Shown here one piece after another: positions 1-11,720 of a DNA stretch of 64,000 nt; within the stretch, counting starts at the first letter, position 1, and every line of letters starts with the position of its first letter. The DNA comes from Branchiostoma floridae. Lineage: Eukaryota > Chordata > Leptocardii > Amphioxiformes > Branchiostomatidae. The stretch covers positions 11,263,354-11,327,353 of the forward strand of contig NC_049986.1 in the NCBI RefSeq assembly GCF_000003815.2. The letters are read 5' to 3'. The notes beneath the pieces were generated by a model that worked only from the letters and a program-made list of their open reading frames with translations, did no database searches and was not told the origin of the DNA. The position numbers and the translations under genes are program-made.

Positions 1-596
1 GCCGGCTTGGGGGCCGGCAGTCAGAAAAGGCCAGCAATCAGCGACCTAGTACAAAAAGAAATGGCCAGCAAAAGTGTATCATGAGCCCAAAAAAGGCCCC
101 AGAGAGCCTGCTATTGAGGCTAGGGTGACTGTGCGATGATTCCTTTGTGCTAAATTGTGGGAATCATATACATGTGGTATTTGTAAGTTATAGTTCAAGG
201 TGTACATCAGTTTGCATATGCATTATGTAAATGTGTAGCATATTTGCAAAAGGAAAGGAATTTCAAACGTACAATATGTGTAATGTAGGAAGAGCAGACC
301 AGCATTTTAAGATAGATCATGCTAATTAATTACAGCCTTATCTGCATCATCTACAAGACAAGATAAAACAAAGACTCTAAATACTTTATGGGGCTATGAG
401 GAATCCGAACTCTTCAGCTTGTTTTATGTGATAGTCATGGGAACAAAGCTGGACAAATGAGATTACCATATGCTTGAACATAATCGCTTCAAGAGAGAAA
501 ATGTTTACCAGAATCAAATCAATGAGGTAATATGTATACATTGCTTTGTAAAAACCTACAAATTATGAGGTTCAAACAAAATGAGACGATCCTTAC
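1..596. other. Left edge: intron 2 of NMRAL1-like copy A with a foreign left end
   Basis: From about position 122 onward the sequence matches intron 2 of the other array copies (for example the stretch after exon 3 of copies D and E, sharing TGACTGTGCGAT and CCTTTGTGCTAAAT). In those copies exon 3 lies about 20 bases before this point. Here positions 1-120 are unrelated and no exon 3 is present. Copy A is therefore rearranged, or carries an insertion whose other end is outside the window. No gene is seen in 1-596. Confidence 0.5.
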
Positions 597-2326
597 CTGC
601 AGGGCAGGTCCCAGCGTGCTTGGTTCGTCCAGACTTGCCACAACGACCTCGGCACCTCTAGCCTGCAGTGCCTTAGCTTTGTCGCTAGAGGCGTTTCTAG
701 TCACAGCTCGGACTTGAAAATCCTGGTCTTCAAGAAGGGCTTTGGCGACGCCCCCTCCCTGCATTCCTGATACAGGTGGATATGTTGTCAAGTACTATTT
801 TCAAGATATCAACTTGATGTATATATGAGGTAATATACAAAAGGTGACAAAAGACATGGTGGCGCCCATGTGAGTCGAGAGCAAAACTATATCTAAATTT
901 ATGTCTTGCTTGCTTTGACCTGTGTTGAGAGTTACAGGTTTCGACCGCCAGTGAGGAGTGTTCAAGATTAGGAAGCATTTAGAACGCTGTGATTATCTTA
1001 TTGCTGTAAATCATGTCAATAGTATTTTAATACTTTTTATACTTTAAATAATCTTAAGGCTGTAAATTTCATGTTAAGTGTTTTACCAGTTGTATTATTG
1101 ATTGTACTTCCAATAGTCCGTTTTTTACTATAGTCCGTCTTCGATTCTCATGTGAAAGGAGTGTGCAATTCAGCCGAAAGGCTGCGAAATGCAAATTCAA
1201 TTTTTGAACAGTCCATGTTTGCATAAAGGGGCCCGGGGGAGAGCGAAGTGAAAATAACTGAATTTGCTCTTAAGCAAATACCGGCCTTTCTAGTCTATTC
1301 TATTTATTTATTAAGGTTCTCCAATACAGTGGATGGTATAGCAGAACTAGTATTTTATATACCTTTCAAAAAGACTCCTTTTCAAGGTTGCCATATATAT
1401 AATTGAACACATGTTAGGAGGATCTCTAGTATATAGCAAAATACACTTATAGCAATAGGAACATTATTTTGATAGTGGTAATCCAAATCCCCGTAATGAA
1501 GCTACCTAGTAGACCACAACGCCAAAGATAAACAAACCGGACACCACACAAACCGACAGGTCACGACGAAATGTTTTCTTTCAGCTTTAGCCTTGACCTT
1601 TGGTGAATACCTGCCAACCAACACCATGAAGACAGACAATGCCTGCTGATCAACTGTGGTGTGGTGTAGCTGGCTACCTGTGGTGTGAGTGGTCATAAAT
1701 CCTAGGTTCTCCTCCCTCTGATCAAGGGCCTTCGAGAACCTTTCTACAGCCATCCTGCCAGACCCCAACACGCAAGATATTTTTGGGGTTGGGGTATGGT
1801 ATCCAGGCTACAGTTCTACTCGTCTTGACGAACACTTGAGTGCCAGGCACAGCGCAAACATGCATAACAAGCAGATAGCACTATGTACCTCTGTTAAATA
1901 ATACATTACTATGGTCAATGTAAAGGAAACAGGACTTGTTGTAAAAGTCTGTTGAAACAGGACTTTTACAGCAAATGACGAACTAGACAAAACCATAGTT
2001 TCTAGTAAGGGTGCCTGAACCTGTCACTAGTACTTTTCTCATAGCCCACCATACTGGGCATTGCAGTAGAATTTGTATGGCATACCGAAATGGCTTGAAT
2101 GGATTTGTTGTCTCAAACGTGAAATGTATAAACTTGGAAGCAATTGTCCAAACGCCATCTGAAACGCTTAAAGGCTGGTGAATGACGAAACTTGAACGAC
2201 AACAGGGCCTAGCAGGTTATGGGGGCGGGTGCTTTTGGCTCTCAGTGTCACAGCTGGCACACATATGCTTCTCGGCGACATGTCAAACTCACCTGTTGCT
2301 CCGAAAACGGTGATAAGTTTCGCCAT
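597..2326 (-). CDS. NMRAL1-like gene, copy A (partial: exons 1-2)
   Basis: This is the 5' part of an NmrA-like family gene. Family members have an NADPH-binding Rossmann fold; human NMRAL1/HSCARG senses the NADPH/NADP ratio. Exon 1 is 2293-2326 (34 nt; ATGGCGAAACTTATCACC..., donor GTGAGT). Exon 2 is 597-766 (170 nt; acceptor TATCAG, donor GTAAGG). Together they encode the first 68 residues, with the dinucleotide motif G9-A-T-G-M-Q-G15 and R35 where human NMRAL1 has the NADP-phosphate-binding R37. Exons 3-6 are not in the window and the expected exon 3 position is replaced by unrelated sequence, so the copy may be truncated. Start choice rests on the identical exon 1 in all five copies. Exon phases (1, 0) agree with copy B. 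Confidence 0.75.
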
Positions 2327-2475
2327 ATTGATGTGAGTCCGTTGCTGAACGCTGCACGCCAGCCGCGGGTCGTGTTTCGCTCTTTGTGCCCTGTAACTTC
2401 TCGATGCGCGCTACGCAATTTGAATGGCGTGACCCTATTGGTTGTTCCATTGCAGAATGGGTGGGATGGGACTGA

Positions 2476-2489
2476 GTCAGCAATGCAAA
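2476..2489 (-). promoter_or_regulatory. Conserved upstream motif of NMRAL1-like copy A
   Basis: GTCAGCAATGCAAA lies about 150 bases upstream of the copy A start codon and recurs upstream of copies B, C and E. In A it sits inside CTGAGTCAGCA, close to a Maf/Nrf2-type recognition element, and is followed by two octamer-like ATGCAAAT words. Conservation is seen; transcription-factor binding is inference. Confidence 0.4.
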
Positions 2490-2924
2490 TAGATATGCAA
2501 ATCTACAATAATATACTTGAACTGCGTGTAAGGCTTCCAAAAGGGCTTATCCCATCAAACGAACGTGTATAGACCCGAGTGGGCTGTTCCATTTACGGTG
2601 TGGGACAATCATCAGAGTCCTGCAGTATTAACCGAGACGTATTCTTTTAGCAATGACCATGTACCAACGTTCACCTTCCTGCCAGTCCATGTGAGAAAGT
2701 TGGACGCAGACCAGCTTGCTCAGTCTCCGCTTACTCGTCCCGGGAACCAGGGCCAGCGGAACAAAAGTGAAAACACACCAAAACAAACGAACAATCAGAC
2801 CAAAAACAATGCAATTCATGTACATTATTTCTGTATTTTCAAAGGTATGTAAGGCTTATTGGATATGCATTGGCTAAGCTAGTGAAAAAGAGCATTCACC
2901 AAGTCATATTCCGTTGTAAAATGA

Positions 2925-2930
2925 TTTATT
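2925..2930 (-). terminator. Poly(A) signal AATAAA of copy B
   Basis: Plus-strand TTTATT (AATAAA on the minus strand) lies about 110 bases beyond the copy B stop codon. It sits in a context (TTGTAAAATGATTTATT) shared with copies D and E. Confidence 0.55.
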
Positions 2931-3038
2931 TGAAATTTGTCTCAACAGACACGGCCTTCCAGGCCTTCCTACTCCAGATCCCCTGGTAAATTATCTCTCT
3001 ATAACAGCCTAAGTAGTCCGTCTGGTAGAGACTGCAAG

Positions 3039-6000
3039 CTAGTCCAGGGCGTTTAGCAGCGCCTCCTTGTTCTCTGCTACCCACTTGTCGAAGCTCTTGG
3101 CGGCGGGGTGTAGCTGGCGGGTCAGTTCCACACTACGGTCAGGGTTGTGAAGTCGGTAGAACTTGAACATGTTTCCGAGGTCGTCAGCACCGGGGAAACC
3201 AAGCTGGGCAAACGCGTCAGCTGTCATCTAGGATACACATGAGAGGGGGAATATAGTCACTACCGACGTACGATATAGAATGCTTCATGGAAAGCAAAAA
3301 AGGCTCAGTTCCAATCTCATTTTTGGCGACACCTCAGGAACGGAGCCGGTAGTACATAGTTCTATTTGACAGTAACATCCACTTCCATCTAGTCAATACT
3401 GACATACGATATAGAATGCTACATGGACAGCAAAATGAGCTAAGTCCTGTCTCATTTTTGGCAACGCCTTGTTTTGTAAGACAGTAACAATCACTTCCAT
3501 CAGGTAACTGACTGGTGCCTACGACAGTTGAATGATCTAGTACTACAACAGACTTACGTCGCTGGCCTTGAACACCTTCGGTGCCAGGTGCTTGGAGAGA
3601 ATGTCTGCAGTCTGCTGGATGGTGAGTTTGTCACCGCTGAAGCCCACTGCCTTGCGGATCCATTGGGCCCAGCTCTTGAAGATCGCCCGAACTGCAGGTC
3701 CCATATCTCCTGCGCTAACGATGTCCATGGCAGCGCCCTCCATCGGGACTCCTAGAAAATCAAAGATGAAGACATATGTATGGGTATCCCATATAAACGA
3801 TATAGCAACTTTAGAGTGACATTACCTTTACAACAATGACGGCCAATCTTTACCAGCCCCCCTCATCATCACACAGAGATTTTTGCTTGACATTTAGCTA
3901 ATCATTAGACAGTCCTGTGTAGCAAAAAGAGGTCAAAATCAACCGCTCTGTTGCAAACCCTGTTACACATCAATAGAAGTAATTATAACATGTACAAAAG
4001 TCTGATTACCCAATAGCCTCCAATAGGCCGTTCTACAGGGGAATTTTATTTGGCAACAGGGGGAATAGTTGACCAGGAACGTCAGTCCATTTCCCCCTCC
4101 GCACGCTCCGAAGGGCGGAAGCTGCACTCCTCTGATAAGGTAACTCCTGTGGCAAGTTATCTCCCTATTTGGCCAATGAAGTTTTACCATTTTTGCGGCG
4201 ACCTGTGCAGTCTAGTAGAGACTACGTACCCAAAACGTATGTCCCGTCTTCCTGTTTCTGTGGCTTTAGTAAAGAGATGTAGTTCTCATAGTAGAAGGAG
4301 AACCTGACGAAAGTCACCGGCAGTTCTATGGACGTCATGTACTCCTCTATCAGCCCCTTGGCGTCAAAGTGAGGACAGGGAAACCCCGCGATCTTCTGAA
4401 CATTCTCCAGGCCGCTAAACACCACATGGAGAACCCCGGCAGCTTTGGCGGCGTCGGCTATGGACTTGCCCTACGTTTGGAGTAAAGATGTGGAAATGTA
4501 GTTACTCGCGACTCTGCTAGCGCTAGCAAATCGGAGAAAGAAAGACCAGAAACAACGTTAACCGTGAACAATTACGAGCGAGCATCCATCTGTGTTGAGG
4601 GGCCACAGCCAGATTTCTTTTTATGCTGAGCTACGGTTTTTTTTTTTTTTCAGAAAAGATAATGTTTGGCTTCAGTGTGGTAACTCGTATTTGGAGCTAC
4701 ATAAGAAAGAAGGGTGGTTTAAGGCAGTTCTTACTTGTCTGATTTCCCTCTCCAAGTCCATATGTTCCCAATAGTTGGTCACCACATAGACTCCGTGTGC
4801 GCCCTGTAGGGAAAACAAACAAATGACAACCATTACCCTTTTTGCTGTATTTTACTATCTGACGTTACGACTCACGGGATAAAACCTTTCTTCAGCTTTG
4901 TCTTGATCGTCACTGGAGGATATACCGGATACAAGAAATTAGGCCAATCACCAAGAAACCATAGTCGCTCCAAGAGAGAGTATACAATGAGCTGCATGAC
5001 GTAACGAAATCAATTTTTCTAGTAACAAATTGAGACGGTTCCTTACCTGCAGGGCAGGTCCCAACGTGCTTGGATCGTCCAGACTTGCCGTAACGACCTC
5101 GGCACCTTTCGCCTGCAGTGCTTTAGCTTTGTCGCTAGAGGCGTTTCTCGTCACAGCTCGGACTTTAAAATCCTGGTCTTCCAGAAGGGTGTTGGCGACG
5201 CCCCCTCCCTGTGCTCCTGATAAGATAAATATGCTGTTATAACTGTTCTTTAAAGACATTAATATGATGAATATGCAGGAGAGAGCTCCCAGCAAAGCAC
5301 GACATACATGACAAACCAAAATGGCAAGTCGAGAGTAATGCTGTTAGTATTTGTTATTTACTTTACATCATAAAAGGTTTTGATTATTTCAACCAGTGAT
5401 TTTAGTTCTTATGAATATGCCGATAGTGGGCACTAGCGATATCTATGATGTTGGATCGTCAAAAAAACGCCTGTTAGAAGCACGCCTTTGGCTATTTGAA
5501 TAATGCACTTGCCGCAATAGTAAATGTTGATAGGGCAGTTTCTTTGTCAGTGGTCATCCACATGCAACTTGCCAGGCACGGACGAATAATTGATAAACAA
5601 TCACAGTGACCTAAAAAAACTCACAAAAATATTTTCTTTTAGTCCTATTCGTGACCTTTGGTAAATACTTGCCAATACCTGGCGTGACAGCAGACTATGA
5701 GGATATTGCTCCCGGATAGTTTATACCGTGATACTAGTAGTGAGAATACCTATCAAATTTAAATGTCGAACTCAAACAAACACCTGCAAGTAACCAACAC
5801 AAGGCTGCTAATACAACAGGTACCGCTAAACATTCCCATACGTCCATTCTCAGTGCAAAGAAACGCAATGACTGACATGATACTGGTCGACCCAGAAGTG
5901 AAGTGTGTTTTGTCTGGACTCTGTACCTGTGTCAAATATTGTTCTGATAAGTAATGGATGGATTTCAAAGGACAAGCGCCAACTGGACTGTTTCAAGGCT

Positions 6001-7222
6001 ACAAGTACAATATACAAATACAACGGAGGAATGTTAGGGCAACGCCTTAAATGCGATATACAGTCAAACCTGTATTAGGGGCCACCTCTACAGAGGGGCC
6101 ACCTGTCCATAGTGGCCACTTTTTGTCGGTCCCTTGGGTATTTTATCTACAAGTTGCCACCTGTCTATAGTGGCCACATTTGTCCAGTCCCTTGAGTGGC
6201 CACTATAGACAGGTTTGACTGTACTGCTATATTGGCTATCTACATAACTCCTTTAAGTTGTACGGTCTCCATGTGTGATTTAGTGTGCCCTATGTGCAGT
6301 TTGTATAAGCTCCGTTCTTCTTCACTGTGTCAATAGGTGAATTACTATAATAATATTACCGAGTTTTGTTTACACATAAGGTAATGCAATTTCGTACTAC
6401 CGGTCACGTGGCCGCACTCACGCAAATATCAGCTTGATAACTTTATAACGCTCATTCGTAAAACCTGATAACATACCTGACGGCCAAAGCTACATGTTAG
6501 GGAAGCAACTTTGGACATAATTATGTGAGAGTGCGATCAGCTGTAAACAGACATCTGTTTTATGTAAATACCAGTCCTCTGCTGTATACGCTATGTGTGA
6601 GTGAAGGTCGAGTTAGACAGATCTGGTCCCCCCTGTGTGTGTACATCTGGCAGTGGTAATGAATTAATGGATTAGCACAGGCTAAAAGGCTATTACTTTG
6701 TGGGACTGCCTGCATGGTTGTGAGATTGCCAATTATCCATGGATAGGCGGTGCAACATTGTCAGAAATTCATATCTTAAACAGATAAAACGTTAGCTAAG
6801 ATACTATCCGATTCAACAATAGCACGGCGAACACAAGCTATTTCATACTGCAAACGGACTTTTAGAGCAAGGAATATAAAACTTTACACCGAAATCAAAA
6901 CCTCTGAGTTGCTCACACCTGTCACCAGTACGGTTCTCATTGAGTTCAGCCTCATGCTGTTGCTGTATGATTTGTCTGACATGTGACTCGTTGTCTGTCT
7001 CAATGGCTAGCGAGGCGATGCCTAAAAATGAACAGCTTCTGAATGCCAAGACGTAAAACGCTACAGAGTAACAGACTGGTGAGTAGAGAAACGTTGATAG
7101 GCATGCAACAGGTCACAGCCATCATACATGTAGGTACATATGACATGAATACTGTTTATACGTATTGTTAGAGACATGTCGGACTCACCTGTTGCTCCAA
7201 AAACAGTGATAAGTTTCGCCAT
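3039..7222 (-). CDS. NMRAL1-like gene, copy B (complete, six exons)
   Basis: Exons in order: 7189-7222, 5047-5216, 4735-4803, 4230-4470, 3558-3751, 3039-3227. They sum to 897 nt, 298 residues plus TAG; human NMRAL1 has 299. All junctions are GT-AG and phases close. The product is an atypical short-chain dehydrogenase-like NADPH sensor, expected in the cytosol; related proteins bind NADP(H) but lack a dehydrogenase active site. Visible features are G9-A-T-G-A-Q-G15 (dinucleotide loop), R35-N (2'-phosphate contact in the human protein), VTNYWEHMD in exon 3, VVFSGLENVQKI in exon 4, and the C-terminal NMFKFYRLHNPDRSVEL segment in exon 6. Intron 1 carries a 161-bp MITE. Of the copies, this one looks most certainly functional. 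The exact ligand and partner are inferred from the family. Confidence 0.88.
6061..6221. mobile_element. 161-bp MITE with CAGTCAAACCTGT ends
   Basis: The element begins CAGTCAAACCTGT and ends with its exact reverse complement, with TA on both sides (6059-6060, 6222-6223) as target duplication. The interior has repeated GTGGCCACTATAGACAGG-like words that fold back on each other. It lies in intron 1 of copy B. The parent transposon family cannot be fixed by eye. Confidence 0.75.
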
Positions 7223-7408
7223 ATTGCTGGAAGTCTGTCAGTGTTGTTGTTCCTCGTTGAATGAGGTTACACGAAAGCTGGGTGGTCCTGTGTTGCTCTT
7301 CCTGCCCTCTCGGTCGCTCCTGACAAGTTAAATGTCGTTTGAATGACGTGACCTATTCTATACAAACGTACCCTGGTGGGTTATTCCATTGCACGAATGG
7401 GTAGGGCA

Positions 7409-7422
7409 GTCAGCAATGCAAA
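7409..7422 (-). promoter_or_regulatory. Conserved upstream motif of NMRAL1-like copy B
   Basis: GTCAGCAATGCAAA about 190 bases upstream of the copy B start codon, in the same relative position as in copies A, C and E. It has a Maf half-site-like core (TGCTGAC on the minus strand) next to AT-rich sequence. Function is not shown. Confidence 0.4.
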
Positions 7423-8344
7423 CAAACATGCAAGTCATGCAGTATCACTGGGTCGGTAGTAAAAATGTGCAAGTCATGCACAAACCTGTGCGGACTGTGT
7501 CATGGTGTATAAGCAAATGAGCGGGCTACTGCAGTATCAGCGTCGCATGCAAGTCATGATTGACTTTTGTGGCGTTATTTCCTGATGAAAAACCATTTTG
7601 ACAAGTTTGTATCGAAAACTTCTCATGAAATGATAGTTGAAATGCCTCGAACATTGTCATCTATAAACACAAAATTGAGTTTCTTGCGGTCTTTCTTAAT
7701 TATAAGACAACTTCATCTGGCCGTAACCACTTCATCACCTTAATCACTTTGATTATCAGTCTAAAGACACAAGTTATCGATGTTTTTATTATCTCAGCCC
7801 ACTTTATTCTGTATTGTTAGGTTGTTGTATATTCATTTTTGGTTTCTTATGCGACAAGGAGCAGTTACTTGATGCACAATTCTGTTATCAATACAGTGTA
7901 TAAGTCAAAACTAGAACACTTTAACACATACATATAAATCACCTATTCTCTTATAAAAGAAATTGAAAAGAAAAGAGTTTCTGTAAATTTTCCTGACAAC
8001 CATATCCGTGTCACACATCACAAGCTCCATTCTCGGGCACATACAATCCTCAGGTTCCTGACATTTGGCCATGTGCCAACCTGCACTTTCTGTCAGCCTG
8101 CCGAAGATATACGCAAGCCATCTCAACCATCACTTCCTGCCAGTCTCTGCTTATAACTCAGCCCGCGGGAACAAACTTGGACCCGGACAACGAAAAACCA
8201 AACTTGAAAACACAATCAATATCATACAAACGATCAAACAAACAGACCGAAAAAAATAATCTGTTCTGCGGAGGTAATGATGCAATCAATCCATGCACGC
8301 CTTTCTACGTGGGTACGGGAATCGTTAAATTCGGCAAAAAAAAA

Positions 8345-8423
8345 TTGCCAGGGGAGACAGCCCACGCTATTAGCTTCCTCTTCCGGCCGGCCAAACCCTC
8401 TGGTAGCAAAACTCCCCTGGCAA
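8345..8423 (-). repeat. Inverted repeat in the 3' flank of copy C
   Basis: TTGCCAGGGGAG (8345-8356) and CTCCCCTGGCAA (8412-8423) form a 12-bp perfect stem around a loop rich in CCGGCCGG. Equivalent structures lie at 43600-43665 (copy D) and 56727-56801 (copy E), just after the stop codons in the transcript direction. Copy B lacks the left arm. Confidence 0.6.
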
Positions 8424-8481
8424 ATTATTCTCCCTATAACAGCTAGGTAGTCAGTTCTGAACTGAGACACTATATAGATTG

Positions 8482-11436
8482 CTAGTCCAGTGCGTTTAGC
8501 AGCGCCTCCTTGTTCTCTGCCACCCACGTGTCGAAGCTCTTGGCGGCGGGGTGTAGCTGGCGGGTCAGCTCCACACTACGGTCAGGGTTGTGAAGTCGGT
8601 AGAACTTGAACATGTTTCCGAGGTCGTCAGCACCAGGGAAACCCAGCTGGGCAAATGCCTCAGCTGTCATCTAGGAGACAGAATGGGGGTTTAGTCACTA
8701 CTAACATACGATATCATAGAATGCTATATTTAAAGAAAAATTGGCTCAGTCTTCATCTCCTTTTTGGCGACACCTCAAGGACGAAGCCAGTAGTACCTTG
8801 TTTCTTCGAAAGTAACAACCACTTCTATCGATTGACTGAAGGGTACCTGTGACAGATGAATAATGTAGTACTACAACAGACTTACGTCGGTAGCCTTGAA
8901 CACCTTCGGTGCCAGGTGCTTGGAGAGAATCTCCGCATGTTGCTGGATGGTGAGTCTGTCTCCGCTGAAGCCCACAGCCCGACCCAGCCACTCCGCCCTG
9001 TTCTGGAAGATCGCCCGGACAGCAGGACCCACAGTGTCTGCTGCACTGACCGCGTCCATTTCAGCTCCCTCCATCGGAACTCCTGGGCAACCACGGATAT
9101 GCGAAGATAGATTAATGACTATAAAGCAGTTTTGCTTGCGTGAACATCTGAGCGACAATACAAACAATTATAATTTCTGTCCATTTGCAAATTGATCCGT
9201 TTCATAGATATTAAATTCTTGATTCAGTGCTATCCTCCGCCGGAGTTATTGAATGTTACGTTGATAACTTGATAGTGAATAGCAATACCAAGCACCAGAG
9301 TCTACTTTAGAGTCCTTACCCAAAATGTAGGTCCCATCTTCAAGTATCTGTGGCTTTAGAGCAGAGATATAGTTCTCATAGTAGAAGGAGAACCTAGCGA
9401 AAGTCACCGGTAGTTCTATGGACGTCATGTACTCCTCTATCTGCCCCTTGGCGTCAAAGTGAGGACAGGGAAACCCCGCGATTTTCTGAACATTCTCTCC
9501 GCCGCTAAACACCACATGGAGAACCCCGGCAGCTTTGGCGGCGTCGGCTATGGCCTTGCCCTATGTTTGACATCAATGCAAAAATGACAATAGTTGCTTT
9601 TACTAGCAAGTTCTTTTCCATTGGCTAATTTCAACAAGTAACAAGTGACCGTAACAGGTATGGATTGTGAGATAACATGTGGTCAAAATCTAAAGTTATG
9701 GTGACGATAAGTAACCGGATGGTCTAATACACAGGCACATTCACAGAAGACACACCTACAAGTGCTACAAGACTGACAGGCAGACTGACAAACACACCAA
9801 GTACTAACATGTTTCTGTTATGGACGTAATAAGTATGAAGCATGGAACAGGAGCTTGATGTAATTTTATAATTCATAATATGGCTTACACGCTTCAACGT
9901 GTAGTGCGTTCATCACCCAGCTTTGTCTATTTAGGCTAGTCTTAGCAAACTTGGATTTCTGAAATTATTATAACCATATCAAGAGGCTGAAGGTACAAGT
10001 ATATATGAAGACAGCATTATCATAATAAAAGTGCCAAACATGTTCCTTTAAAACGTAAATGGCCATTGGCCCGCAGCTACATAAAATTACCATAGATAGA
10101 TGATACTGTCATATTCAAAGTAGATCGAAGTTGTCAAACATATCATGACCAGCTGGTCGCAGCTGTTGACAACATGAACAGCTGGTCACAGATGTTGACA
10201 TATTTCGAGCAAGGTGAACAACTGTCAACTTGTGTGTATGGTAAAATCATAATCCAACATATTTCGAGAAAGGTGAACAACTGTCAAAGCGGCCCTGGAC
10301 CAAAACACGTATGCGACAACGGGAACATGCAGTTACAGATGCGAACGCGAATAACTTTGACGATCACATAAAACCACGCATCTGCTTGCAATACTTAATT
10401 ATGGCAAGGTTCACACAAAGCGACCCTGGACCAAAACACCGTAAGACAAACAAATTGTAGGGGTGATATTTTTATACATCCATAATAAAACCAGCAGTCG
10501 CGAAAAAAAAAACGTGTATCATCGTCAACCTCAGTGCATTGGACTTGCCAAACAACGTACGTATGCGACAACGGGAACATGCAGTTACAGGTGCGAACGC
10601 GAATAACTTTGACGATCAGATAAAATCACGTATCTGCTTGACAATATCAATTGCCGCACGACCCATATACAAGGGATCTGGACCAATACACCGGAAGACG
10701 AACATTTTGTAGGGGTGTTCTTTTTATAACATCCATAATAAAACCACCTGCCGCCAAAAAAAAAAAAACACGTGCATCATCGTCAACCTCAGTACAGAGG
10801 ACCTACCAAACGACATATGATTCAGACAGCGGGAACACATAGATACAGATGCGAACGCGCGTAAATGTGACAAAACTAAAAGTCTGTCGCCAGAGGTTAC
10901 CCTCTGGTCACAGACTAAAAAGTCTGTCGCCAGAGGTTACCCTCTGGTCACAGACTAATAATGGGAAAGTATACATGTAGTATGACCGCGTGGCGCAGTG
11001 GCAGCATGTGCGGCTCGAGACCGAGAGGTTACGGGTTCGAATCCAGCTGCCGTGTCACCGATCTTGTGCCCTTGGGTAAGGCACTTTACACGACTTTCCA
11101 CTTAACTCAGGTGTAATTGAGTATCTAGCTGCGGCTAGTGGCTTTGTGTGGCCTTGGTGGGGCTTTGTGGCCGAGACAGGCCTTAGGGGCAATACAACTA
11201 TGGTAATGGTGGTGGAACATGGTGGAACAATAAACTATAATGGTAATAAGAACTGTTACGGAATACAACTAAAGATTTAGAAAAAAACATAATCACCAGG
11301 GCTAAACCCCCACGCGCACGCACACATGCACACACATATGCACACACATACTAGTATACACATATACCTGTTTGATTTCCCTCTCCTTGTCCAAATATTC
11401 CCAATAGTTGGTCACCACGAACACTCCGTGTGCGCC
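8482..11436 (-). CDS. NMRAL1-like gene, copy C, exons 3-6
   Basis: Exons are 11368-11436 (exon 3, 69 nt), 9320-9560 (exon 4, 241 nt), 8886-9082 (exon 5, 197 nt, one codon longer than in B) and 8482-8670 (exon 6, 189 nt with TAG). They encode the C-terminal three quarters of the NmrA-like protein, ending with MTAEAFAQLGFPGADDL and ...NKEALLNALD. The matching exons 1-2 lie 30 kb away at 41164-42826, beyond the 11720-40879 block. Intron 3 (9561-11367) is unusually long and holds a tandem repeat, a palindrome pair and a SINE. Exon 6 differs from copy B at very few residues, suggesting recent duplication or gene conversion. Confidence 0.85.
9655..9834 (+). repeat. Segment of copy C intron 3 repeated in inverted orientation at 11804-11952
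   Basis: The reverse complement of about 11804-11952 matches this segment closely, including TAAAGTTATGGTGACGATAA and ATGTTTCTGTTATGGACGTA. A stretch of about 40 bases is absent from the second copy. The partner lies just inside the single-N junction at 11720. Confidence 0.75.
10250..10860. repeat. Tandem repeat, about 254-bp period
   Basis: The word ATGCGACAACGGGAACATGC and its variant recur near 10310, 10562 and 10817. Each is followed by TACAG(A/G)TGCGAACGCG. Between them lie repeated blocks with GGACCAA(A/T)ACACC, TTGTAGGGGTG, CATCCATAATAAAACCA and an A-run. It lies in copy C intron 3. Confidence 0.75.
10881..10956. repeat. Two tandem 36-bp near-palindromes
   Basis: The unit starting AGTCTGTCGCCAGAGG and ending CCTCTGGTCACAGACT occurs at 10881-10916 and 10921-10956. 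Each unit folds on itself with 16-bp arms (two mismatches) around a short loop. Confidence 0.8.
10984..11215 (+). mobile_element. tRNA-derived SINE
   Basis: Pol III A-box-like TGGCGCAGTGG (10991-11001) and B-box GGTTCGAATCC (11034-11044) are at tRNA-like spacing. They are followed by a body with CTTGGGTAAGGCACTTTACA that recurs at 16080 downstream of another tRNA-like head. Acceptor pairing is poor, so this is not a working tRNA gene. Right end estimated. Confidence 0.65.
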
Positions 11437-11719
11437 CTGTAGGGAAATAAAGAGGTGACCGTGCAATAATTTCTTCGTGATAAATGGTGGGAATCATATA
11501 TTTGTGGCGATATATGTGCAAGTTATAGTTTACGGTGAACATACCGAATGCATTATGTAAATGTGGTGAATACACCGAATGCATTATGAAATGTGTAGCT
11601 CATTTGCATAATCTATAATGGAATATAACGTTAAGCATGGTATTCTACGAAAGAAATGACTTTCACACGTACAATATTTTTGTGACTTTTGGAGGAGAAG
11701 ACCATATCATTTAAGATCA

Positions 11720-11720
11720 N
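11720..11720. other. Single-N assembly junction (left)
   Basis: TTTAAGATCA (11710-11719) precedes the N. The same ten bases follow the single N at 40879. Copy C intron 2 stops here and resumes at 40880. Confidence 0.9.

Larger units (their letters stand above)
2327..3038. other. Intergenic spacer between copies A and B
   Basis: It holds the upstream region of copy A and the 3' flank of copy B. Two blocks resembling GTGGGCTGTTCCATT occur about 130 bases apart, and related blocks lie upstream of the other copies, so the spacer was duplicated with the gene. No separate gene is seen; open frames here are not conserved between copies. Confidence 0.6.
7223..8481. other. Intergenic spacer between copies B and C
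   Basis: It contains the copy B upstream region (motif at 7409-7422), AT-rich sequence with no recognised gene, and the 3' flank of copy C from about 8150. The copy C 3' flank lacks the block that carries the AATAAA signal in B, D and E. Confidence 0.55.

Noticed and set aside
10984..11060. Possible functional tRNA gene
   Set aside because: A and B boxes are present, but the acceptor stem pairs poorly and a SINE body follows.
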